Assembly (NCBI GenBank): GCA_027483535.1
Contig: JAIXUN010000003.1
Span: 558,001-622,000 of the forward strand
Source: a bacterium
GTDB taxonomy: Bacteria > Armatimonadota > Fimbriimonadia > Fimbriimonadales > Fimbriimonadaceae
Direction: 5' to 3'
Length of the DNA: 64,000 bases
The notes under the pieces were generated by a model that saw nothing but the letters and a program-made list of their open reading frames with translations, had not been told where the DNA came from and ran no database searches. The position numbers were made by a program, and so were the translations under genes. Below are positions 8,845 through 17,451 of the stretch, piece after piece (positions within the stretch are counted from its first letter, which is position 1; every line of letters begins with the position of its first letter).

Positions 8845-9897
8845 ATGATTGAGGAAGTCGTTGCTTTTCTGCGCACCGAGGTAAAGCCTCGGGCGGAGGT
8901 CATTGATCGGGATCGCGACGCGCTCCGGTCGACTCTCAACGACTTCGCTTCCCAGGGCTGGATGGCACTGAAGCGACCCGCCGAATACGGCGGACCCGCG
9001 ATGCCCGAGCCTGACTTTCGACGCTTCCAGCAAGAGTGCGCCCGAGCAAGCGGCACCTTCGCCTTTCTTCAAACCCAGCACCAATCGGCGGGGTCCATGC
9101 TCGCAAAGTCGGATAACACCGACCTGAAGCAAGATTGGATCCCAAAGATGGGGAACGGCGAGAAGTTTCTCGGCATCGGTTTCAGCCAGCTAAGAAGGCC
9201 GGGCACACCGTTGGTTCAAGCAACCCCGGAAGGTTCGGGCTACCAAATTTCTGGTCAAGTGCCTTGGGTGACCGGTTACAGCTACTACGGTCACTATCTT
9301 CTGGGAGCCACTCTTCCTTCCGGAGAAGCACTCTTTGCCATCGTCCCGCTGGAGCCAAGCGAAAGCACGGTTGTATCTGAGCCCATGCAACTAAGCGCGA
9401 TGGAGACCGCGCAAACGGTCACCGTCACGTACGACAACTTCCATCTGTCAAACGATCAAGTCGCCTTTATCCGACCGTCGGGCTGGATTCAGAACAACGA
9501 TCTCATCAACATCTCGCTCCAAGCTCATTTCGCCATGGGCAATGCTCTAGCCGGGTTGGATGTGTTGGAAGAAAGGTTCCAGGAGCGCAAGCAGCCGTTT
9601 GTGAAGGATGCTCACGAATTGCTTTTGGCGGAGTGGAACGTATTGAATACCGCCCTAGCCGAAGCGCCCGTATCTGCCGACGAACAGACCAGTTCGGAGC
9701 GGTTGAAACTCAGAGCCTGGGCGATCGAGCTCATGGGTCGATGCGCTCATGCTGCAATCACTGCCTCCTCAGGGGCATCGAACTCCATCCACCACCGAGC
9801 GCAACGCATTTGGCGAGAGGCGCTGGTTTTCACCGTTTCCGCTCAGACATCTGCGGTGATGGAAGCCACTCTTCAGCGACTAACTCGAAAGATCTAG
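8845..9897 (+). CDS. Acyl-CoA dehydrogenase-like flavoprotein
   Basis: At 350 residues this is a little shorter than usual acyl-CoA dehydrogenases (about 380). The N-terminal helical domain is seen in FASQGWMALKRPAEYGG. The middle beta-domain contains IGFSQLRRPG, with GYQISGQVPWVTGYSYYGHYLLGA in the FAD-contact position. The C-terminal helical domain is reduced and I cannot identify the catalytic glutamate. It may be a FAD-dependent dehydrogenase, monooxygenase-like or degenerate member. The gene follows glyS by 29 bases and overlaps the convergent acpH-like gene by 18 bases. Confidence 0.8.
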   Translation: MIEEVVAFLRTEVKPRAEVIDRDRDALRSTLNDFASQGWMALKRPAEYGGPAMPEPDFRRFQQECARASGTFAFLQTQHQSAGSMLAKSDNTDLKQDWIPKMGNGEKFLGIGFSQLRRPGTPLVQATPEGSGYQISGQVPWVTGYSYYGHYLLGATLPSGEALFAIVPLEPSESTVVSEPMQLSAMETAQTVTVTYDNFHLSNDQVAFIRPSGWIQNNDLINISLQAHFAMGNALAGLDVLEERFQERKQPFVKDAHELLLAEWNVLNTALAEAPVSADEQTSSERLKLRAWAIELMGRCAHAAITASSGASNSIHHRAQRIWREALVFTVSAQTSAVMEATLQRLTRKI

Positions 9898-10512
9898 TTC
9901 TGCCTTAACCCGGTTCTCGATCTCCGCGAACGCACCGGGAAATCCGTCTCGCACCTCCCGCAAAAGCGAGAGACAAGCTTTATCGAACTCGGCATAAGAC
10001 CGGCGAAGGTCGTCCACTGCTGGCGTGAGGTCGATCTCGCGACCCGTTCGGTACCTCAGCCGGTTGGACATCCGCTCAAAGGTGAGTTCGATTCCGTCAA
10101 AGTCGGCGTAGCTCCCCAGCCAGTTATCAGAGATCATCCGGCCGATGATCTTGGACTGGGTCTCGTTCACCTTCCCGGAAAAATCGGCGGAGAGTCGGTA
10201 CACCTCATCCAGATAGCCTTCATACGGAACCGACACAAACTCTTCCCAGTGCACGGTCAGAAAATGATCGGAGAAGATGTCTAGCACGGCTCCCGCATAC
10301 CGTTTCATGGGACCCGTAAGCAGCGCCTTCCCCTCTTGAAAAGCCGGGTGATCGTCGGTGGTCTTATCAATCCACCGGTGAAGCTTCACGCCTTGAACGT
10401 ACCGAAACCCAAGCTCTTCGGCTTGATCCATGCGCAAAAGATCACCGAACGCGTTGCCGAGCCTTACCGGCTCGATCCCCGGAGAGAAAACCGAGTGAGC
10501 GAGCCAGTTCAT
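9880..10512 (-). CDS. Acyl carrier protein phosphodiesterase family protein (DUF479)
   Basis: The 210-residue protein matches the AcpH family throughout. It begins MNWLAHSVFS, then has LGNAFGDLL, a GVKLHRWIDKTTDDHPAF block that supplies His and Asp metal ligands, and RYAGAVLDIFSDHFL. Family enzymes remove the 4'-phosphopantetheine arm from holo-ACP and belong to the HD-like superfamily. ATG start at 10512. Its stop overlaps the 3' end of the convergent acyl-CoA dehydrogenase-like gene. Confidence 0.88.
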   Translation of the reverse strand: MNWLAHSVFSPGIEPVRLGNAFGDLLRMDQAEELGFRYVQGVKLHRWIDKTTDDHPAFQEGKALLTGPMKRYAGAVLDIFSDHFLTVHWEEFVSVPYEGYLDEVYRLSADFSGKVNETQSKIIGRMISDNWLGSYADFDGIELTFERMSNRLRYRTGREIDLTPAVDDLRRSYAEFDKACLSLLREVRDGFPGAFAEIENRVKAELDLSS

Positions 10513-10535
10513 AGTTGGAACTACGTCGACAAAGG

Positions 10536-11639
10536 TTAGTGCTGCTCCACCATTGGGTAGCTCCCCAGAATGGTGGTTTCCAGAGCCTGAGCCCGGAGTC
10601 GGTGCAGAGCGGCGATGAGTCGCTCGTCCGTTCGGTGCCCGGCGCAGTCGGCGTAAAACAGATACTCGAAAGAGGCTCGCTGAGCGGGGCGAGACTCGAT
10701 CATCATCAGGTTGACCCCTTGCTCATAAAACGCTTCGAGCGCTCGGTACAACTCACCCGGACGGTTGCGGAGGTTGAACATCACGCTCGTCTTGTCTCGT
10801 CCCGTTCGTGCGGGTTCGTTGAACCCAATCACCAAGAATCGAGTGCGGTTGTCGGATCGATCTTCGATGCGCTCGACCAAGATCGGGATTCCAACGGTCT
10901 CCGCGCCGAGGGCATTGGCGATGGCCGCGCTCTTGGGGTCGCCCAAAGCCCGCTCTGCCGCCTTGGCGGTGGGGACGGTCTCCACGATCTCAGCGTGAGG
11001 CAAGTTCATGCGGAGCCAGCGCTTGCACTGACCCGCAGGTTGCGGTCCGGCGTAAACCCGTTCGATCTCCTCCAGCGAGGTCGCCACTGAAACCAGGTGG
11101 TGGTGAATCTGAACGTAGTTCTCGGCGCAAATCTTTACGTTGGTCTGAGGGAACATATCCAGCGTTTCCGGCACGACGCCGTGGATGCTGTTCTCCACCG
11201 GAACCACGCCATAGTCCACCTCGCCTCGCTCAACCGCTTCGAACACGTCTTGAATGGAATCTTGCGGTATGTAGTCGCTACTGTTCCCGAAGGTCTGTAG
11301 GGCGGCCATGTTTGTGTACGTTCCGGCCGGACCCCAGAACGAAACCGTTAGAGGCTTTTCCAGCGCGCGCGCCGCACTGATGATTTCCCGGAAGACGGCT
11401 CGGAGTTGTTTGGGCAACAGCGGACCCGGATTGGTGGCATCCAGCTTTTCATAAATCGATCGCTCCCGCTCGGGGGTGAAAAAGGGCTTCGAGTCTCTTC
11501 CTTTCACTCGGCCAACTTCTTGGGCGAGCCCCGCTCTTCGCGATAAAAGCTGTACGAGTTCGGAATCGATCGAGTCGATGTCGTTTCGAATTTCGTCTAA
11601 AGGGCGTACCGGATCGGAATCGTTGGGGAACTGAGACAT
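10536..11639 (-). CDS. pheA: Bifunctional chorismate mutase / prephenate dehydratase
   Basis: Three domains are visible in 367 residues. Residues about 12-85 are an AroQ chorismate mutase helix bundle (LDEIRNDIDSIDSELVQLLSRRAGLAQEVGRVKG). Residues about 95-275 are prephenate dehydratase, with FWGPAGTYTNMAAL and, near its end, the NRTRFLVIG segment. A C-terminal ACT domain holds RPGELYRALEAF and IESRPA, the phenylalanine-binding motifs. It converts chorismate to phenylpyruvate. The ATG at 11639 is chosen because homology begins right after it; the frame stays open upstream to an ATG at 11702. Divergent from cdaA. Confidence 0.95.
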   Translation of the reverse strand: MSQFPNDSDPVRPLDEIRNDIDSIDSELVQLLSRRAGLAQEVGRVKGRDSKPFFTPERERSIYEKLDATNPGPLLPKQLRAVFREIISAARALEKPLTVSFWGPAGTYTNMAALQTFGNSSDYIPQDSIQDVFEAVERGEVDYGVVPVENSIHGVVPETLDMFPQTNVKICAENYVQIHHHLVSVATSLEEIERVYAGPQPAGQCKRWLRMNLPHAEIVETVPTAKAAERALGDPKSAAIANALGAETVGIPILVERIEDRSDNRTRFLVIGFNEPARTGRDKTSVMFNLRNRPGELYRALEAFYEQGVNLMMIESRPAQRASFEYLFYADCAGHRTDERLIAALHRLRAQALETTILGSYPMVEQH

Positions 11640-11837
11640 GGCGCAAAACTCAACGAGCACGTGTTCCGTAGCCGATCGATATCGGTGATTGTTGCGATTC
11701 ACAAAGAGGCGCCGTTGTCTCTTTCTCGCGGATTACCGATGGAATCTTTACGGACCCTCCGATTATGCCTTTTCAAGGGCAGAAACGGGCAGTGTTTACG
11801 AGTCTAACGGGATAAACTCCCGTATCAGAGAGCAGGG

Positions 11838-12767
11838 TTGTTTCGCGATTTTTTCGATCAATTTAACGCACTGACCTTAGGTCAGCGAGTCGTCCATGCG
11901 GTCGACGTCTTGATCGTTGCATTCATCATCTACCGATTGCTCCTGCTCGTTCGCGGAACGCGGGCCTGGCGGATTCTGCTCGGCGTAGGCGTTTTCCTAA
12001 TTGTCTTGCAACTCAGCGAGGTGATGAATCTCGGCACGCTCCACTGGATTCTGGAGAAAGCCACTCTCCTTGGTCCGGTCGCGTTGGTCATTCTCTTTCT
12101 GCCGGAGCTTCGTCAGGCCATTGAAGGGCTCACCAAACTCGGGTTCATCCCCCAATCTTTTGTCGAAGTCGGTCACGAGGCAACGCTTGAGAGACGCACG
12201 ATCGAAGAGATCGTTGCCGCCGTTGGAGAAATGGCGCAGGACCACGTTGGCGCGCTGATCGTTTTGGAAACGGGCGCGAACCTAGATGAGATCGCCAACA
12301 ACGGAGTTCAGCTCAACGCAAAGATTTCGAGTTCGTTGCTCTCCTCCATCTTTTACGGTCAGAACCCGCTGCACGACGGTGCGGTCATTCTAAGGGGGAA
12401 CTTGGTCATGGCGGCGGCTTGTCGACTTCCCTTAAGCGAATCCTCGCGGTTAGACAAAACTTTGCACATGCGTCACCGGGCGGCGGTGGGTGTTTCCGAA
12501 GAGCTCGACGTCTTGGCGATCGTCGTTTCAGAAGAGCGGGGAACGATCTCCGTGGCTCGGGCGGGCAAACTCAACCGTCTCGCCAGCACGGTGGAACTGC
12601 GCGAAGTTCTCCTTCAAGAACTCGTTGATTCCGAGCGAGAATCGAAAGAGAAGAAGAATCACAAGAACGGAAAACCGACTAACGGCAAATCTCGGTCGCG
12701 GAAAGGCAAAGATCGGGAAGAGGTCGAGGCAACGGTCACGCTTCCCGGCGTGGAGGGACGCCCATGA
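11838..12767 (+). CDS. cdaA: Diadenylate cyclase CdaA (c-di-AMP synthase)
   Basis: This 309-residue protein has hydrophobic segments at about residues 22-40, 44-60 and 75-92, then a DAC domain with the catalytic DGA triad at 180-182 and RHR at 212-214. It makes cyclic di-AMP from two ATP at the membrane. A basic Lys/Arg-rich tail follows residue 275. The start is a TTG with AGCAGGG just before it. It overlaps the YbbR-type regulator gene in an ATGA junction, as in the classic cdaA-cdaR operon. A c-di-AMP riboswitch lies 14 kb downstream. Confidence 0.95.
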   Translation: MFRDFFDQFNALTLGQRVVHAVDVLIVAFIIYRLLLLVRGTRAWRILLGVGVFLIVLQLSEVMNLGTLHWILEKATLLGPVALVILFLPELRQAIEGLTKLGFIPQSFVEVGHEATLERRTIEEIVAAVGEMAQDHVGALIVLETGANLDEIANNGVQLNAKISSSLLSSIFYGQNPLHDGAVILRGNLVMAAACRLPLSESSRLDKTLHMRHRAAVGVSEELDVLAIVVSEERGTISVARAGKLNRLASTVELREVLLQELVDSERESKEKKNHKNGKPTNGKSRSRKGKDREEVEATVTLPGVEGRP

Positions 12768-13723
12768 AAAAGATCAACTGGCCCCTCGCAATTTCCTCGC
12801 TCCTCACTTCCATCATCATCTGGAGCATTGTCTTTAGCCAAAACTCGCGGCCTCAAGTTGGGCGAGTCTATTCGCTAAAGGTTCAGCCGAGCGGTCTGAC
12901 TTCTGACCTTGTGCCGACCAAGTTTCCCGAAACCGTCACTGTGTCCGTTCAAGCAACAGAGAATCAGCTCAAGCAACTCGGGAATGTCGAGCCCTACGCC
13001 GTTGTCGACCTTACTCGCGCGACGGAAGGGAGCCGGGCGTATCCCGTGCAGGTTTTCCCAACCAATTTCCGCGAGTACGTCACCGACGGAATCCTTTCTG
13101 CGAGAGTGGATATCGAGCAGGTGATCTCCAAGAAGGTCCCCGTGGTCATTGAAACCAAGGGCGAGCTCACCGACCTCACTTTGGGGCTAGATCGAATGGT
13201 TGCCGATCCGGCCTCAGTGACGGTCAAAGGTCCACGGTCAGAAGTGGAAGGTGCGATTCTGGTGAGAGGATTACTCGATCTCTCCGTCGTTCAGGCTGGT
13301 GGAGGCAGGTCTTATCTGGCTCCGCTAGAGGCCCTCGGTGAAAAGCGTCGACCGCTTCCAAACGTCGCCACCGAACCCCTCTTTGCTCGTGTGAGCGTGA
13401 CTTTGGGTTCCGCACCGGAAACTCGCCAGGTCGTGGTTTCGCCAGACGTGCGGGGTCGACCAGGTCGCGGATTCCTGATTGATGAAGTGCAGTTTGAGCC
13501 GACCCAAGTGATGGCGAAGGGCTCCAGCATGCTCATCGCTAAATTGCTCAACATCAACACCCAGCCGATCGATATCGAGGGCATTACCGAGACGAAGCAG
13601 TTTGTGCGCACGTTGAAAGTACCGGAGGGAGTTCGAGTGATCGGAACCTCCGAGGTTCGTGTGACGGTAAAGGTGAAAGCGGTTGTCCCTCAAGATTTGA
13701 ACGGTTCGGGTGAAAATCCTTGA
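12764..13723 (+). CDS. cdaR: YbbR-like domain protein, probable CdaA regulator CdaR
   Basis: The 319-residue protein has a short cytoplasmic N-terminus and a membrane helix (residues 7-25, WPLAISSLLTSIIIWSIVFS). A series of extracytoplasmic YbbR-like beta repeats follows, for example KFPETVTVSVQATENQLKQL, DRMVADPASVTVKGPRSEVE and FEPTQVMAKGSSMLIAKL. In Firmicutes CdaR binds and modulates CdaA. The ATG overlaps the cdaA stop, and the gene's stop overlaps the TTG of the next gene, so the three form one coupled operon. Confidence 0.9.
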   Translation: MKKINWPLAISSLLTSIIIWSIVFSQNSRPQVGRVYSLKVQPSGLTSDLVPTKFPETVTVSVQATENQLKQLGNVEPYAVVDLTRATEGSRAYPVQVFPTNFREYVTDGILSARVDIEQVISKKVPVVIETKGELTDLTLGLDRMVADPASVTVKGPRSEVEGAILVRGLLDLSVVQAGGGRSYLAPLEALGEKRRPLPNVATEPLFARVSVTLGSAPETRQVVVSPDVRGRPGRGFLIDEVQFEPTQVMAKGSSMLIAKLLNINTQPIDIEGITETKQFVRTLKVPEGVRVIGTSEVRVTVKVKAVVPQDLNGSGENP

Positions 13724-14493
13724 CCGCGATTCGCACCATTCGTCCCGATGAGGCCGAGGCTTTCCTGCAGGTGCTGTGTGACGTCTTTGGCCTAGACTTC
13801 AACCGAGCCTACGATCTTTACTTCCAAGAGCCGTACTTCGACGTGAATCGAAAGTGGGCGATCTTCGAGGGTTCGGAGATGATCTCGGTTCTCACCACCA
13901 CGCCCCTTAAGTTCGGCTGGGGAGACGCGGTTGGCATCGCCGGGGTGGCGACCAAAGAGAAGTTTCGCAACGAAGGCTACGCCAAAAGGCTCTTGCTCAA
14001 GGTGCTGAGCGAGCACAAAAAGCGAGGGGAAGAGGCCGCGCTCCTTTTCGCCACCCAAACCAAGCTGTACGAAAACGTCGGTTTCGAGGGTCTGGATCGG
14101 GTGGTGCGAGGAGAACTGTACATCGAACCCGATAGTGCCCCCAATGAGGGCATTCCTATTGAACGTCTGGAGGATCTTTACGATAAATGGTCTTTTGGAC
14201 ACCGTGATCGTCTACGTAGAGACGAGCAGCGATGGAAGTATTGGAAGTGGCACTTCCGGCAATGCGCGCAGTATCGTGACGGGTATCTCTGCTTCGAAAA
14301 CGGCATGCTCCGAGAGGCGCTCTACACCGGGCATGCGGAACGTTGGCCGGTACCAGAAGGCTCCCAATGGATGGGGCTGAGCTACATGACCGACCAACTC
14401 AATATTCCGCTCCGCAACGTGACCGAGGAGACGATCCTTATGGGATACAACGTCCCCGGTCAGCCGCAGATGTTCTTAACCGATCAGTTCTGA
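13720..14493 (+). CDS. GNAT family N-acetyltransferase
   Basis: The 257-residue protein begins with the GNAT fold (IRPDEAEAFLQVLCDVF) and has the acetyl-CoA-binding strand and loop GIAGVATKEKFRNEGYAKRLLLKVL near residues 69-92, plus LYENVGFEG. It resembles Eis-like or broad GNAT proteins; the acetyl acceptor is unknown. The TTG start at 13720 overlaps the cdaR stop codon (TTGA). Its last 34 bases recur at 15669-15702, see the repeat entries. Confidence 0.82.
   Translation: MTAIRTIRPDEAEAFLQVLCDVFGLDFNRAYDLYFQEPYFDVNRKWAIFEGSEMISVLTTTPLKFGWGDAVGIAGVATKEKFRNEGYAKRLLLKVLSEHKKRGEEAALLFATQTKLYENVGFEGLDRVVRGELYIEPDSAPNEGIPIERLEDLYDKWSFGHRDRLRRDEQRWKYWKWHFRQCAQYRDGYLCFENGMLREALYTGHAERWPVPEGSQWMGLSYMTDQLNIPLRNVTEETILMGYNVPGQPQMFLTDQF
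14460..14493 (+). repeat. Left 34-bp direct repeat (3' end of the GNAT gene)
   Basis: This segment encodes the last ten residues and stop of the GNAT protein. It is identical to 15669-15702 except for one base (C at the position where the right copy has T, after TTCTTAA). The repeats bracket a 1.2-kb block with one gene, as expected when an element inserts at a gene end and duplicates it. Confidence 0.85.
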
Positions 14494-14581
14494 TCTCTCT
14501 TCCCAGGTCCTGATACCTACCAACGCTTGGGAAGGGATCATTTTGCATATTTATGGAATCAATGGGTTGGGAAAAGGGATC

Positions 14582-15580
14582 ATGATTACCGCTTTCGTTG
14601 CTTCCATAGCTATCGCGTCCACGGGTGCGCCCGCCTCATCGGCACTGTTCTCGGCTACTCCCCTGCTTCTTACCGGTTCAATTCAAGAACCCAAGAAGGA
14701 GATGACCTTCGAGGAAGAAATTGCCGAACTTCGCAGCTATGGCAAGACGTACATCACGGGATGGGACCTCGCCGACCAACAACCGGATGATTTCGTGCTT
14801 CTGGTTCGCGAGTACTCCAAGCGTGTCGAATGGATGAAGTCGACCTACAGCAAGTACAAGTCCGACATCGACGCAAAGAACGAGAAAGGTCAGCAAATTC
14901 AATCGGCAGCCAAATACGCGGCAACCGGTTTCAACAATTTCATGGCGAATGCCCAGTCCTTTGCAGAAAAGTTCAGCGAGGATTACGCCATGCATATGAA
15001 GAACGCCAAGGATGCCGCTGCCGACGCAGAGCGAACCAAAACCCCTGGCTTCTATCGTGTCTCGTTCCACCAACTTGAGCGATGCGAGTGGATGGTGACG
15101 ATTCTGGTCGCATTCAATGGAGACAAGGACGAAACAGCAGTGAAGTGTTCCAAAGAGATCGACGGGCTTCAGGCTGACTACAAGAAGAAAGAGGCATCTC
15201 TTATCAAGGCAACAGCACGCGTGATCGTCGATCCTGAGGATAAGTACACGGGTGGCGATCGAGAGACTCATCGCAAGGCAATTCTTTCGGCATGGAAGAA
15301 GGCCCACCCAACGGACAAGGTTCTGAAGGTCGCATTCCCGAATGCGGCTTGGAAGATGAATCGAAATTCCCGATGGAATAGTGCCACTTCCACTTGGCAA
15401 CATACGGACAAGTCTTATCTGGTTCTGGCAGTGGTGATTCAGAAAGATGCCAAGACGGCGACCATCTACCCGGCGTACGTGAACAAAGAGAATCGAACCG
15501 GAGAGATCATTTACGGGGTCGATACAAAGGGCTCCGCATTTGTGAACGACGATCTGCCGTTGTCAAAAGTCAAAGTATGA
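14582..15580 (+). CDS. Exported protein of unknown function, cargo between direct repeats
   Basis: I do not recognise this 332-residue protein. The N-terminus (MITAFVASIAIASTGAPASSA) looks like a signal peptide. The mature part is helical and charged, with EEEIAELRSYGKTYITGW, a Lys/Ala-rich coiled-coil-like region (residues about 75-150) and a C-terminal beta-rich section. ATG 14582 is preferred because it places the signal peptide first and has AAAGGG upstream; a TTG at 14543 is the alternative. It lies between two 34-bp direct repeats and has no visible operon partner. Confidence 0.7.
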   Translation: MITAFVASIAIASTGAPASSALFSATPLLLTGSIQEPKKEMTFEEEIAELRSYGKTYITGWDLADQQPDDFVLLVREYSKRVEWMKSTYSKYKSDIDAKNEKGQQIQSAAKYAATGFNNFMANAQSFAEKFSEDYAMHMKNAKDAAADAERTKTPGFYRVSFHQLERCEWMVTILVAFNGDKDETAVKCSKEIDGLQADYKKKEASLIKATARVIVDPEDKYTGGDRETHRKAILSAWKKAHPTDKVLKVAFPNAAWKMNRNSRWNSATSTWQHTDKSYLVLAVVIQKDAKTATIYPAYVNKENRTGEIIYGVDTKGSAFVNDDLPLSKVKV

Positions 15581-15621
15581 TCCGCGTTCTAAGGCGCGCC
15601 TTGCGCTCCCAATGCAGGTCG

Positions 15622-15647
15622 TGGGATCCAAGTTGCTTTGGATCCCA
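15622..15647. terminator. 10-bp stem-loop between convergent genes
   Basis: A perfect inverted repeat TGGGATCCAA / TTGGATCCCA with a six-base loop lies between the exported-protein gene and the convergent anti-sigma gene. No T-tract follows on either strand, so termination is only inferred; it could also mark the edge of the inserted block. Confidence 0.45.
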
Positions 15648-15668
15648 GCCTGTCACGTTGCTTCCCGC

Positions 15669-15702
15669 TCAGCCGCAGATGTTCTTAACTGATCAGTTCT
15701 GA
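15669..15702 (+). repeat. Right 34-bp direct repeat (orphan copy of the GNAT 3' end)
   Basis: A second copy of the GNAT gene tail, with 33 of 34 bases identical to 14460-14493 and including a TGA stop in the same relative frame. It overlaps the last 10 bases of the minus-strand anti-sigma gene (stop at 15693-15695). Here the GNAT tail and the anti-sigma tail overlap convergently, which suggests the two genes were once adjacent. Confidence 0.85.
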
Positions 15703-16664
15703 GACCTCGATTCTTTCGCGCTAAAGGACTTGCCCTTAGGGAGCGTGTCACCTTTGACCTTCTCCCTCGCGTTGAATTGTTTTCCGTCCCAGGTGCTCAC
15801 GATCGTTCTCTGTAACGATGCGTAGGGTGAGTCGGCGCTCTTGCGAGTCATGTAGTTGATCGTGGTTACCAACTTCTGCCCGGGTAAGTGGGACACCCTA
15901 ACGAGTCTATTTTCAGACTCCTTTTCAAAGGTCCACTCGGTCCAGGTCTGATTCGCCTCGGTACGAAGTTCCGTGGTGACCCGCGCACCCGTTCCGTAGG
16001 CTTTTTTGCAGGCCTCAAGCGTCACGAACGGGAGAAGGTCGCTTCCCGTTTCCAGTGGCACGGAGGCGTCGAAAAACTTCCTGTTTTCCTGGGAAATTGC
16101 CTCCCCTACGGCCATCCGCTTTTCAATTGCAGCCTTGTCGTCTTTGATCTCTTTTGTTGAAGGGGGGGTCTTTCTTTTCGGCCCTCGGTCAATGGTTGAG
16201 ACCCTTTCAATCGTCGCGCGTTCTTTAGTGAGGCTGAAAAGAACCACGTATGCGGGTTTGTCGCTCACGAGATAGGCGCGAATCATCTTGCCTTTCAGAG
16301 TCGTGTCCCAGATGGTTGGTCCAGACTTTTTCTGCGCGACCCGCGAGTTGATCACACTCACGAACGGTCCCGCAACAATGGCGACGGCCAGAACGGTGGC
16401 GAAGGCGTAACCGAGCTTTCGACTGGGGACTCGCCGAGGCTGAACGGAGATTGGAATCTCCGCCACCCGCGACCGTAACGCGTCGGGAACGTCTGTTCGG
16501 CTTGCTTGCAATTGCTCCAGGCGCAGGTTCAACACCTCAAAATCCTGAGCAAGTGCTGCGGTGTCTGGGTTCTGGTCTAAAAACTCCCGTTGCTCGCCCG
16601 TTAAGGATTCGCCGCAGGCAACGGCCACAGAAACATCGGCGCGGGTGCGTTTATCATTTTTCAT
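15693..16664 (-). CDS. Putative anti-sigma factor, single-pass membrane protein
   Basis: The 323-residue protein has a cytoplasmic N-terminal part (DVSVAVACGESLTGEQREFLDQNP), one membrane helix near residues 84-104 (LGYAFATVLAVAIVAGPFVSV) and a large extracytoplasmic domain of about 215 residues with no family I recognise. It overlaps the upstream ECF sigma gene by 11 bases, the usual arrangement for a cognate anti-sigma factor. The HxxxCxxC zinc anti-sigma motif is absent. Its last codons sit inside the right 34-bp repeat. Confidence 0.75.
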   Translation of the reverse strand: MKNDKRTRADVSVAVACGESLTGEQREFLDQNPDTAALAQDFEVLNLRLEQLQASRTDVPDALRSRVAEIPISVQPRRVPSRKLGYAFATVLAVAIVAGPFVSVINSRVAQKKSGPTIWDTTLKGKMIRAYLVSDKPAYVVLFSLTKERATIERVSTIDRGPKRKTPPSTKEIKDDKAAIEKRMAVGEAISQENRKFFDASVPLETGSDLLPFVTLEACKKAYGTGARVTTELRTEANQTWTEWTFEKESENRLVRVSHLPGQKLVTTINYMTRKSADSPYASLQRTIVSTWDGKQFNAREKVKGDTLPKGKSFSAKESRSQN

Positions 16665-17154
16665 AGTTGATCTCTCCCGTGGGAACGTCTCCAGCCAACA
16701 TCCTTCTTCGAAGCACCTTCATTCCTTCATGGATTCGATTCTTCACCGTGCCAACCGGGATCGAGACAATCTCCGCGACCTCCTCGGAACTGAATCCTTC
16801 TAACTTCACGAGCACAAGGCACTCGCGTTGTTTCAAGGGGAGTCGCTGAATTTGCTCTTCGAGAGCCACTCGACCAACGATGTCTTGGTCGGAAGCTTTG
16901 GGTTCGGCAAAGATCGAGAAGAGCTTTTTTCGGCGCAGGTATCGAATCGCGGTCCGGTGAGCAATGGCGAAAAGCCATGTCTTGGGGTTCGCTTCGGCTC
17001 GAAACCCGTCGATTGCTCGGAAGGCGGCAAGGAACGTGTCCTGAGTGATGTCCTCAGCGTCGCTGCTATTTCCGCAAAGGCGGAGGGAGTAGCGGTACAC
17101 CGAGTCTAGGTGCTCCTCGTGCAATCGTCGGAAGTCGGGCCTAAGGTTGTTCAT
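16654..17154 (-). CDS. ECF-type RNA polymerase sigma factor
   Basis: The 166-residue protein shows region 2 (RRLHEEHLDSVYRYSLRLCGNSSDAEDITQDTFLAAFRAI, with a FRAEANPKTWLFAIAHRTAIRYLRRKK core) and region 4 (LPLKQRECLVLVKLEGFSSEEVAEIVSIPVGTVKNRIHEGMKVLRRRM). It should direct RNA polymerase to an extracytoplasmic stress regulon. It is coupled to the anti-sigma gene by an 11-base overlap. ATG start at 17154. Confidence 0.95.
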   Translation of the reverse strand: MNNLRPDFRRLHEEHLDSVYRYSLRLCGNSSDAEDITQDTFLAAFRAIDGFRAEANPKTWLFAIAHRTAIRYLRRKKLFSIFAEPKASDQDIVGRVALEEQIQRLPLKQRECLVLVKLEGFSSEEVAEIVSIPVGTVKNRIHEGMKVLRRRMLAGDVPTGEINYEK

Positions 17155-17451
17155 CTGGAGTTCGGAGAGTTAGAGGCGGCTCGCTCCGTCTCGGTTTGAA
17201 CAATCTTTGTCAAAAGCTCCGATTTCTTCTAGATTACGCCGTGGCCAGCTTCCGAGACGCTCGCTACCGATCGGAACTCTTACCGTGCAGCTGTTGAGTC
17301 TCTTTTTTTGAATACTAATCGGCAGAGCCGATAGTGGCGTACAGCTTTTTCTTCGTTTGTTTGGAGAGAAATCGAGCAATAGTTAACTTTTTCAACATCA
17401 GCCGTCACCAAGGGAGCTTTCAACATAGCCACTACAAAGAAGCGAATATGA
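17155..17451. other. Intergenic region between restriction and sigma genes
   Basis: No convincing gene. The segment turns AT-rich towards 17451, in keeping with the imported restriction-modification genes. It holds a short perfect hairpin (ATCGGC / GCCGAT, about 17319-17333) and, on the minus strand near 17210, a TTGACA-like box that could belong to the sigma gene promoter. Confidence 0.4.

Noticed and set aside
14460-15702. Insertion sequence or transposon
   Set aside because: There is no transposase, no terminal inverted repeat, and the direct repeats are 34 bases of a gene tail rather than a short target duplication; listed instead as a repeat-flanked insert.
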